Origin: an uncultured Methylocystaceae bacterium
GTDB taxonomy: Bacteria > Pseudomonadota > Alphaproteobacteria > Rhizobiales > Beijerinckiaceae
Direction: 5' to 3'
DNA length: 25,541 nucleotides
Assembly: GCA_945956975.1 (NCBI GenBank)
Contig: CAMFKC010000003.1
Span: forward strand, 1-25,541
The stretch's first letter is position 1; the number at the start of each line of letters is the position of its first letter. Below, piece by piece: positions 8,855 to 18,100 of this stretch. The position numbers and the translations under genes were made by a program. The notes under the pieces are model-generated. The model ran no database searches, was not told the origin of the DNA, and was given only the letters and a program-made list of their open reading frames with translations.

Positions 8855-9092
8855 CGCATTCGCTAGTTCCGCAGACTTTGTCGGACGCGCCGCTCAGGCC
8901 CGCATTCCGCGGGGCTTTGCGGGCGCGGAGACGGCAGACTGGTCTGAGGTGCCGCCGAGAGACGTCATTCCGACCTCGGTCTGCAATGCGCACTTTACCG
9001 TCTCCGGAATTTTGCGGCGGACGAGGCCGAGACGGGTTCGCGATTCGGGCAGACCGCTTCGAGTGTCGGTGAGTTGCACGGACGGCGTGAGC
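8855..9092. other. Gap between tRNA-Gln and the recombinase stop; probable left element boundary
   Basis: These 238 bp hold no convincing gene. If the serine recombinase operon is an integrated element, one attachment site should lie here, because large serine recombinases usually sit at the edge of their element. Comparing by eye with 18504-19061, I found no direct repeat longer than about 8 bases, so no att site is called. Confidence 0.4.
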
Positions 9093-10670
9093 TCAGACGC
9101 GGAGGGCGCCTTCCTGCTCGGCCCATGCTACCGACAGGTCGCGGGCGATGCGACGGACAGCGAGCCCGGCCGGCGCGCGACCCTCGGCGATGGCTTCGAC
9201 GATACGCGGCGAGAGGTAGGCGAGGGGCGCCAGAAAGCGGACGTGACGCTCGGCGAGGTTTTCGCGATGTCCAATGGCTGCGAAGTCGAGCAAGGGGTCG
9301 CGCAGGAGTTCGTCGATCCAGGATTTGGATCGGGCGATGGTCGTCAGCAGCGAGGTGCGTTCGGCGTCGTTCAGTGACCCGGCATGGTCAGGCGTGTGCC
9401 TTAGACCTTTTCGGAGAGGCGCCATCGGCGCAAACGGGACGATCAAAGTTGGGCGCGCATCGACTTCCGCCTCCGCGTCGTCTTCGGTCGGCGTGGTCGC
9501 CGTCAACGAGATTGCGATGCAGTCGCGGCGCAGATCAGCACGGCCCACATGCCGGTCGAGCAGATCGCGGTCAGCGTAGCCCGGCTCAAAAGCTCGATCG
9601 GCTCGCACCGCATTCAAGATGGCTTGCTCGACTTCTTCAGCCGACACACGCGCGACCGAGCCTGCGTCCGTCTTGCGTCCCTGCAGCAGCGCCTGAGAAG
9701 TGTAGTAGCGATACCGGGCGCCAGCCTTGTTGGCGTGGGTCGGCGACATCAGGTTACCCCGGTCGTCGAACAGCTTGCCAGTCAGCAGATGCGGAGATTG
9801 GCGTCGAGCCAGCTTGCGGACGACTGACTGGTCGCTGAGTCTGGCCTGAACGGCTTCGAAGAGATCGCGGTCCAGGATCGGCGCGTGCTCTCCGCGATGG
9901 ACCTCGCCGCGATAAACGACCTCGCCAATGTAGAAGCGGTTCTTGAGCAGATGTGCGAGTGGGCCGACACGCCAGCACTCGGCTTGGACAGACTTCCCGT
10001 TCGCCAGCTGCCGCGGCTTCGGCTTTGGTCCTTCCGCATTGAGCTTTGCCGCGAGCGCGCCGATCGAGCCAAGCGCCAGATAGTCGGCAAAGATTTTCAG
10101 GACGAGGCCGGCTTCCTCGGGAACGACCTCCAGCTTCTTGTCCCTGCTGCGGTAGCCAAGTGGCACGGGACCGCCGACCCAGATGCCCTTGCGCTTGGAG
10201 GCCGCAATCTTGTCGCGAACGCGCTCGCCAATCACCTCGCGCTCGAACTGGGCAAATGACAGCAGAACGTTCAGAGTCAGCCGGCCCATGCTCGACGTGG
10301 TGTTGAAGCTCTGGGTGACTGAAACGAACGATACATCGTGCTCGTCGAACTCTTCGACCAGCTTGGCGAAGTCGGCGAGCGACCGAGTCAGCCGATCGAC
10401 CTTGTAGACAACGATGATGTCGACTTGTCGGGCTCGAACCCGGTTCAGCAGATCCTGCAGGGCTGGGCGGTCCAGGGAAGCTCCGGACAGACCGCCGTCG
10501 TCAAAATGATCGCGGATCAGCGTCCAGCCTTCGTGCGCCTGGCTCTTGATGTAGGCCTCGCAGGCCTCCCGCTGGGCGTCGAGCGAGTTGAAGGCGAGGT
10601 CGAGGTTATGCTCGGTCGACTTGCGTGTGTAGATCGCGCAGCGCTGGCGCTTGGGGGCCATGTGCTTCAT
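9093..10670 (-). CDS. Large serine recombinase (site-specific integrase/resolvase family)
   Basis: This enzyme cuts and rejoins DNA through a covalent phosphoserine link and would integrate or excise the element. The 525-residue protein has the resolvase catalytic domain at about residues 10-160, with YTRKSTE carrying the likely nucleophile S18, and arginine motifs in VDRLTRSLADF and in FEREVIGERVRDKIAASK. A recombinase domain follows at about 185-290 (VGGPVPLGYRS... AHLLKNRFYIGEVVYRG). In the place of the usual zinc ribbon is a cysteine-free segment, LLTGKLFDDRGNLMSPTHA, ending in RYRYYTSQAL. The C-terminal 200 residues are family-specific. The ATG at 10670 overlaps the upstream stop by 4 nt (ATGA), so it is coupled to the DUF2924 gene; a second Met, three codons in, is an alternative. 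Confidence 0.93.
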   Translation of the reverse strand: MKHMAPKRQRCAIYTRKSTEHNLDLAFNSLDAQREACEAYIKSQAHEGWTLIRDHFDDGGLSGASLDRPALQDLLNRVRARQVDIIVVYKVDRLTRSLADFAKLVEEFDEHDVSFVSVTQSFNTTSSMGRLTLNVLLSFAQFEREVIGERVRDKIAASKRKGIWVGGPVPLGYRSRDKKLEVVPEEAGLVLKIFADYLALGSIGALAAKLNAEGPKPKPRQLANGKSVQAECWRVGPLAHLLKNRFYIGEVVYRGEVHRGEHAPILDRDLFEAVQARLSDQSVVRKLARRQSPHLLTGKLFDDRGNLMSPTHANKAGARYRYYTSQALLQGRKTDAGSVARVSAEEVEQAILNAVRADRAFEPGYADRDLLDRHVGRADLRRDCIAISLTATTPTEDDAEAEVDARPTLIVPFAPMAPLRKGLRHTPDHAGSLNDAERTSLLTTIARSKSWIDELLRDPLLDFAAIGHRENLAERHVRFLAPLAYLSPRIVEAIAEGRAPAGLAVRRIARDLSVAWAEQEGALRV

Positions 10671-11260
10671 CGGTTGGCTCCTGACGCCCCTGCCAGGGAC
10701 CGCAGGCTCGACCGCCGCCCGGGACGACGTCGAACATCGGCGGCTAATGCTTCCGATGCGCCAGCAGTTGGAGCATCATCATCAGCCTCGGCCTTCTTGG
10801 ACCGAAGCCCGAAGAACCGAGGCCCGTTCCACGTCACGCCCGTAATCATCTTCGCGATCGTCGAGAGGCTGTCGTAGGTCTTGCCTTGCCAGCAGAAGCC
10901 ACCGGGGACGACGAGCACCTCGTGGACGACGCCCTTGTGCTCGCGGACGATGACCGACCCGACCTTGACCTGCCGGGGTGGTTCAACGCCCGGCTTCGCA
11001 AGCGATCGAAGCAGGCGCGCTGCTGCGGGACTAAGCCCGCCCAGCACCTGCTCCTGAAGCCGGTAGGCGATTGCCCGCGCGAGCAGATCCTTCGAGAAGG
11101 CTGGCGGCGCGTCAGAGCCAAAGACACGCCGCCATTCTGCGCGCAGTCGATCGACGTTCATGGAGGCGATGCGCGCGAGGTCCTGCTCGAGATCCGCAGC
11201 CTGATGCAGCGGATCAGTCGTCCGTGATGACGACCCACCACCTGTTGTCCGCGCCGCCAT
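10667..11260 (-). CDS. DUF2924 domain protein, recombinase-associated
   Basis: The 197-residue soluble, basic protein matches the DUF2924 family: an N-terminal helical part (residues about 18-90: DLEQDLARIASMNVDRLRAE, then the segment ending LLRSLAKPGVEP) and a small beta-rich part with GSVIVREHKGVVHEVLVVPG and the F-W-Q-G-K-x-Y-D-S-L-S motif, then ITGVTWNGPRFFGLR. This last block is typical of the family. In alphaproteobacteria it is usually found directly before a large serine recombinase, as here, and may be an accessory or directionality factor; that role is inference. The start is 2 bp from the DUF3489 stop, and its own stop overlaps the recombinase start by 4 nt, so the three genes form one translationally coupled operon. 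Confidence 0.88.
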   Translation of the reverse strand: MAARTTGGGSSSRTTDPLHQAADLEQDLARIASMNVDRLRAEWRRVFGSDAPPAFSKDLLARAIAYRLQEQVLGGLSPAAARLLRSLAKPGVEPPRQVKVGSVIVREHKGVVHEVLVVPGGFCWQGKTYDSLSTIAKMITGVTWNGPRFFGLRSKKAEADDDAPTAGASEALAADVRRRPGRRSSLRSLAGASGANR

Positions 11261-11262
11261 GG

Positions 11263-11838
11263 TCAGGTGCCTGCCGACCCGACGATGCGATAGACCGACG
11301 GCGCATCGTCATCCCGCGACCGTTCAATCTCGAACCCGCGCTTGCGCAGTCCGGTGAGCGCGGCGCGGGTCGTATGCGGAAGCCAGCCCGTCGCATCGAT
11401 AAGCGCTTCGATGGTCGCGCCGCCCTTCTTCGAAAGCATGCTGATCACGAGCGCCTGCTTCGACCCGTCGCGAGGCCGAGACGCAGTGGACGCGATTGTC
11501 GCCTGCGCAGCAGATGCCATCGCAGCGTCTCTCCGATTCTTATGCTTCTTGACGGGCGGTGTCGCTTCCTGGCTCACCTCGGTATCGTCTTCTACCCCGA
11601 TCGCATCGCGCCCGGCGCGTGTGATCATCAGGCTGATGCCGCGACCATCCTCATCCTCGCGCCAGACGGGCATGCCGGGCTTCGCCTTCAGCTCGCGCAT
11701 CAGCTTGCGAGCAACCAGGCTGGAGCCGACCTTGGAGGCGGCGGCCTTGTTCATCTTCGCTGGTACAACGGCCAGTCCATCATTGCGCGCGGCTGCCTTC
11801 GACAGCACAACCAGCTGGGTATCGGTAAGCTTTGCCAT
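11263..11838 (-). CDS. DUF3489 domain protein, winged-helix-like, recombinase-associated
   Basis: The 191-residue protein opens with MAKLTDTQLVVLSKAAARND and ends with a block that matches the DUF3489 family: KQALVISMLSKKGGATIEAL, then DATGWLPHTTRAALTGLRKRGFEIER. This C-terminal block (about residues 122-187) has the pattern of a winged helix-turn-helix DNA-binding domain; TGWLPHTTRAALTGLRKRG would be the recognition-helix region. The N-terminal part (about 1-75) may be a second helical DNA-binding domain. It is the first gene of the recombinase operon, with GGAGAC about 9 bases upstream of the ATG at 11838. A regulator or recombination accessory factor is the likely role, by inference. It is divergent from the giant nuclease gene. 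Confidence 0.86.
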   Translation of the reverse strand: MAKLTDTQLVVLSKAAARNDGLAVVPAKMNKAAASKVGSSLVARKLMRELKAKPGMPVWREDEDGRGISLMITRAGRDAIGVEDDTEVSQEATPPVKKHKNRRDAAMASAAQATIASTASRPRDGSKQALVISMLSKKGGATIEALIDATGWLPHTTRAALTGLRKRGFEIERSRDDDAPSVYRIVGSAGT

Positions 11839-12125
11839 GATCTTGTCTCCGTGCTTCGACAGCTCCCGCTGTCACCAGCACGACCCCGCAGTGGCCTCGG
11901 GCCGGCGGGGCAGGCGCGCCTCATGGCCGGCGCGCGCAAACACTACCGCTCTCTTCTCAGCACTAGTCCAGTCTAAAATTCACGTCGATCCACGCTCGTA
12001 TTCTTGGACGTCAATTGCCTATTCGCCAGGGTGGGCTGGCAGGAGGTGGCAAGATTTCAAGGCGTGCCAATCCCCGTTTTCTTTCTCGTCATGACAAGTG
12101 CTGACAGTTCGGCGAGAATATTTGA
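11839..12125. promoter_or_regulatory. Divergent intergenic region between the recombinase operon and the giant nuclease gene
   Basis: These 287 bp must hold the promoters of both units. A GC-rich hairpin pairs GCGCGCC (11914-11920) with GGCGCGC (11929-11935) around an 8-nt loop. Near the giant gene the DNA becomes AT-richer (11965-12125). A TGACAA (12097-12102) lies 17 bases before AGAATA (12120 region at its right end), but the second box is a poor -10 match and would leave almost no leader. I therefore call the region, not a promoter. Confidence 0.4.
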
Positions 12126-15100
12126 ATGACGAATCGCACTGGCAATTCGGCTCCACCATCCGATCAAAACAGAATCCAAGATTGGCTGTTGAGCCCTCCT
12201 ACAGCGCAAGCGATCGCGCCTCCGGTCGCGACGCGCGGACAACGGCTGCCCTTTCTCGAATTGAGCTGGGAAAATTTCGAACGGCTGTGCTGCCGGCTGA
12301 CGCAGGCTAAGGGCAATATCGAAGCCGCCTGGCCTTACGGCGAGCGTGGACAGAACCAGTCGGGGATCGACATCCTTGCCAGAGTGAAGGACGGCGGGTA
12401 CGAAGTCTGGCAGACCAAGCGCTACAGGCAGGTCAAGCCGGCAGAAATCACCGCGGCAGTTGATCTATTTCTCAAGCATGTTTGGGCGGAGCGGGCACGT
12501 CGTTTTGTACTGGTCTTTGCGTGTCCGCTGGAAAAGACGCGTGTCATTGACGCGATAGAGGCCGCGCGTAACCGCCTGAAAGACAAGAATATTGAATTCA
12601 CGGTTTATGGTGTCGATACCCTAACGGAAGCCCTGATTGCTCACCCGGACATCATCGACGTGTTTTTCGAGCGCGCGTGGGTCCGGCACGTTTGTCCACC
12701 CGAGGCAGTTCGCGCCCTAGAAAATCGTGCGTGGACCGGCACGACTGATGTATCGGCCTCCCGTTCAATGCCCGAATTCGTACAAGGCCCGGGCGATGAG
12801 CGCAACGCGCTTGGCGCTGCGCTCATCGCGCAGGGACGAACGCTTGATTCCTTGGTGGAAAAGCAAGGGCAACTCGCGACCAAGAAAGACATTGCCGGAC
12901 TTGTCCGAACGGTTGAACCAAGTGTCATCGGCCTGTCCACGCGTATTCCAACGCCGCTTGCTGACCGTCTGCTGCGCGAAGAGTTGGCGAAGACTCTGAG
13001 CCGCCGCGGGTTCGGGCTTGCGGATACCCCGCGCGAGCTGGCCGAATTGGCCGAGCGGGCCGCGCAAGGCGATCTCAGTCTTGGCTCCCCGGACTTGCGC
13101 GCTGACGTCTGCGAACGCGCCGCGCGAGCGAAGGCGTCCATGAATGAGGTCGACCGCGCGCAGTCGCTCCGCGACCGAATTGTAGCGCTCGCACCCACGC
13201 GCGACCTCTTTATTCTCGACGCCCTCCTGAAGGAAGGAGCTGGAGATGCCGACGCCGCCTTACGTTTGTTGCGCGAACATACAGACGTCGATGCGCGCTC
13301 TGCGTTCTTCGGTGTCTTGTTGCGCCAGCGCGGCGCACAGGCGGCGCTGAATTGGATGAAGGACGAACAAATCATTCCGGCTGATCTGAACGCCGCAATG
13401 GCCGTCAATGTCGCGACGAATTCGATGGCGGTTGGCGCATTCGACACCGCGCTCCATTTCATCATGGAGACGCCCCCAGCATATTTTGACGAATGCGCCG
13501 CCCTCTATCTCTTGCGTGCACAGCTCAGAATTGCGTCGATTCTTCCTCCCGACCAGAAGGGTGTGATTCGTCATGGGCTGCCGAATGATCCGCGCCAACT
13601 CGACCTCGCCGGAGGAATTGCTGCCGACGCGATCAAAGATGCCGCGCTCGCTGATCTTCGGACGCTATACGAGCGGCTCGGGGCTCTCGATCTGGAGCCG
13701 ATGGCGAGCTTTCTCAGCGAATTGATTCTGTGGCTGCGATTAGAACTGGTGACGGAACGCGCATCGGCACAGCTTGAGCTGGCGCGCAAACTGGCGGACC
13801 CCAAAACAACCTTGCGTCACGTTCGTCTGGCGCTTGCCTACCGCGTCCCGTTTGACATTGCAGCTCTCACGCGCAGCCTAGATCGCAAGAAAGAACTCGG
13901 CGGATGGACGTCCGACGAGCGTTTTGCGGCGCTGCTGCTGGTTATGCAAGCTGGCGACGCGAAGACGATCGTGCAATTTTTTGAAACGCACCACGACGAT
14001 CTTTTCACGCAGACCGATATGCCGCACGCCTATCTGGCGACAATCGAGGTCGAGGCATTGGCGCGCAGCGGTCGGTTTTCTGAGGCCAGGCGTGAACTCG
14101 ATCGGCACGCGGGCATGCATCTCTCTGAGGAAGAAGTAACGTTCCTGGGCGGGCAGATCGCAGCTATCGAAGCCGGCGACGAAGGTGAGACCCTGCGGCA
14201 GCGCTATGCGGCGACCGGCGAGCTCGCGGACCTCCGAATGCTCGTCGCATTGTCGCGGTCGCGGCGCAACGACGCCCTTCTGGCGGAATTTGCACCCAAG
14301 CTGGCGCGCATTACGCGCCGCCATGAGGATTTTGATGTCGCGCTGAAAGCGAGTTATGTCGAGCAGTGCGACCAGCAGGCTGTCGGTCTTTGCGACGAAA
14401 TGCCGGAGCTGATGGCGCTTGACCGAGAATATGCGGCAATCAAGGCGTGGGCGCTTTTTCGTCTCGGTCGCATTGTGGAGGCAAGCGGCATTGCCCGCGA
14501 GCTCGTTTCATCGCGGAGCCAGCAAAGCGACAATGAGTTGGCAATCAATTGTGCGATTGAGACGGGCGACTGGAATTATCTTCAGACGGTCGTGGCGAAA
14601 GCGCTGGACCGGTTGGCGACCTTGTCCGCAACGGACGCGATGCGCATGGCCCGGCTTGGCCTCGAATGTGGAAGCCCCTATGTGGACCGGTTCCGGGATG
14701 CTGCGCTCGCCAAGGCACCGGATGATCCCGAGATCAACATTGCAGCCTATTCGCTGGCGACCGATCGCGGTGAAGAGGCCCGTGGAATGCTGGCGCAACA
14801 ATGGTTTGAAAGGGCGGTCGCGCACTCGTCGCCCGAAGGGCCAGTCAAACAAGTCGCACTTCACGATCTGGTCGACCATGCGTCCGGATGGCGCGAACGG
14901 GCCGAACACATAGACAAGATGCTCCGCACTGGCGAGGCTCCATTGTTCGTCGCGGCTCGGGCGTCCGGGCGACGGTTGCTCGACTTGACTTTGGGACAAG
15001 CGCGCCGAAACCATGGTCGGCGTGCGCGTTTGAATGTGCCTGTTTTCGCGTTTTCCGGAGGAAAATCAGGCGCGTCGCTTCCCCAGTCGGCCAATGTCGC

Positions 15101-18100
15101 AATCGATATCACGGCGTTGGCAACGCTGCATGACGTCGGTCTTCTCGATCAAGCGCTTTCCTTTTTTGACCGCGTCGTTTTGGCGCCAAGTACATTCCGA
15201 CTTCTATTTACGGAGCGCCAATTCTTGCGAGTTCGGCAGCCTTCGCAAGTTGCCAAGGCACGGCGCATCCAGAACCTCATCGCGGCCGGCCAATTGAAAA
15301 TCGCGCCCGCATCCGGCGATTGCAACCCCGGGGACAAATTGGAAGTTGGCGTGGAGTTGGCTGAACTCTTCGCCCAAGCGCGCGGCACGGGTGGCCTCGT
15401 TGTGCGCAGTGCGCCGATTTTGAAAGTGGGTTCCTATCTCGAGGATTCGGCGGATGTGGCGGCGCACGCCGCAGAGTTGACCGACACGCGCGCCGTTCTC
15501 GCCTGCCTGTCTGAAAACGGAATGATCGACAAGGCGCGACGTGAGGCAGCCGAACATTATCTTCGGCGCGTCGATCAGGGATGGGACGCCGCCCCAGCAG
15601 TCGAGAAATCGTCATTGATCTATCTTGATGATTTAACCGTCACCTATCTCGATTTCGTCGATATTCTTGAGCCGCTCACCAAGACCGTTGCAGGCGTTTT
15701 CGTGCATCGGGACGTCGAACGTGACGTGCGTGCGACGCTTCAGCAGGCGACTGATGCGGAAGGAATGCTGACGAGCATCGAGCAGATACGTGAAATTGTT
15801 GGCGCCTCGGTGACACGCGGACATGCTGTCTTCTGTCGTCGCCACCGTGACGACGAAGGGGGCGACCCGGATGAGCGGTCCGATATGGTATCGTCGCCGA
15901 CGTTGGACCTTCTATCCGATCTGCATGGGATTGATGCAACCATTGCTGACGACCGATGTCTCAACAAAGAGAATAACTGGACCGATCAGCACGGCCATGT
16001 TGCCTTGTCCGCTACTTCTCTGGACATATTGAGTGCGCTACGTGCAGGAGGAAGAATCAGCCAGGATGAATTCTGGCAGGCGCGGGACCATTTGCGGCGG
16101 GCGGGATACTACGGTGTTCCGCTTCTGGCAGAGGAATTGTCATATCACCTAAAAGACGTGCACGTCCGGGATGGCGCGATTGTCGAAACGCCCGAACTTG
16201 CAGCCATTCGGGAAAGCATCGCTCAGCCGCTACTTACCGGGGCCTTCGTCCCACGAGAGGTCGTGTGGCTCGCGGGCATCCAATTTGAACTGTGCAAAGC
16301 GATCCGCGCAATATGGGCTTCGGATCTGGCCGAAGGCGCTGCACGCGCGAAGGCTGATTGGCTCTTGCGACTATTGCCCGATCCGCGGGCGTGGCGCGTG
16401 AATATGGATGAAGAGATTAGTTGTTTGCTTGGACAGCGCCAGTTGGCGACTCGAGCGGCTGTCTTGATGGTGTTTACGAGCGGGACGCGCACCCGCCAGC
16501 GGCAATACGCCCAGTGGCTCGACGAGAGCCTGACTGGGCCGCTCCGCGAAGACTATCCGGAGATATGGGACGCCACGCTGGAGGTCTTGAAGTCGTATCT
16601 TGACCAGTTATGGGGAGCCGAACCGCCATTGCCGCAGCGGCGCGGTGATTTGTTCGCTGGAGTTCTGGTCGATCCTCTGCCGCCTGCCGCGCGCATGAAG
16701 CTTCTTTTAGATTCTGCGTTTTGCGCGAAGCATCACATCTCCCCGCAATTCTGGTGTCCGTTGACGGCCGGCGTTTCGGCAGAGAGTCACAGTCTCCACA
16801 ATGCGCTTCGCGCGGCCATTGCACGACGCAAGCGGGCGACGTTGAAGCTGAATGGCGGTCTGCAGACGCGCGTGAATGTCGGGCGAGGCAAGAATGGAAT
16901 CGCGACCGTCGATTTCCGCGGGGAGCGCTTCCTGTTCCTGGATGCGGATCTGCTTAGTGTGGAGCGCCGAACGCGCGTGAACGCGTTGAGACGGGCACTG
17001 GGCATGTGTCCGATCGCGCCCGCGATGGAGACGCATTGGCGTAGCGTGATTCAGGAGCGCGCGCTGACCGATCGTGAATACGCCGATCTCAAGATTGTCC
17101 TCGGCGAGACGCCCGAAGCCTTCAAGAGCGAGCTCAAGAAGCCGCAAGATCTGAATGGTACAATTCTCGTGCCAAATGCGCCGGCGCTCTATGAATGCCT
17201 TGTGCCGCGGCTGGATACGTCCACGGACCTCCTGTCATTTATCGAACAGGAATTTCGGCAGGCTCGCACCTCAATTCTCGCCCGCAACGCGGTGATCGGC
17301 TTACGACGCATGGCCTACACTGCGCTTTGGCGGGCGCTTATCCCCTTCGAATTGCTCGCGGCGACTCCTTCGGAATCCTTGTCTGCGTTGCTTACTGCGG
17401 AAGACCCATTCAGCCTGCTGTTTGGGTTCGAGGTTTGCGCGGCGCGCGTTACATCCGATCCGAGTTTCGTGGATCTGGGTCAGGCATTCCTTGAGAAGCT
17501 GTTCGCCGATCGCGCGGCGTGCAATCGCCGATGCGAAATATTTGCCGCTGCCGCTTTAGTTGCTGTGACACGGATGCGTAGCGCGGCAAAAGCTTCGCAG
17601 GCACCGGTGTTCTGGCTGCGCCTGACCGCACTTGCGCATGCAGGGCTCATCACGGACGCGGCGAGCAAGGATATGGACGCCGAGGGGTTTCTCGACTGGG
17701 CCTGCCGCAACTTTCTGCCCCAGTACACTTGGCAGGGAGTCGTCGACCGTTGCGCTGCGCCGCGCTGGCGTCCCGAATGGATCAGTCCTGAACATCTGGT
17801 CGCCGAACTGCTCGGTCGGGCTCAGGGCGCATTGCACACGCTCCCTGCGGCGGAGCGCCCTGCTAGCTGGGTTTCGGTGATCGATGACGTGGTCAAGCGC
17901 CTCCTGGATTCGGGGCGGCTGGTGGCTTCGATCTTCCCTGGACCATTTGACGACTTCTCGGATCAACAATCTGCTCTTGGAGAAATGTTCCACGACGTCG
18001 AACGCTCGCTTAACGACGCAGTGAATCTGAGCGATGTGTCCGGACTTGTTGCGCTTGCCTACGCTTCGCGGCCGTCGGAACAGGTTTCCGAAAGTGTCTT

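Noticed and set aside
7774..9072. 432-codon plus-strand open frame across the Nudix gene and both tRNAs
   Set aside because: It runs out of frame through the Nudix gene and through two tRNA genes; coding is not credible.
15054..15077. Possible P-loop (SGGKSGAS) in the giant protein
   Set aside because: The spacing does not fit GxxxxGK[ST] and no Walker B or other NTPase motif follows.
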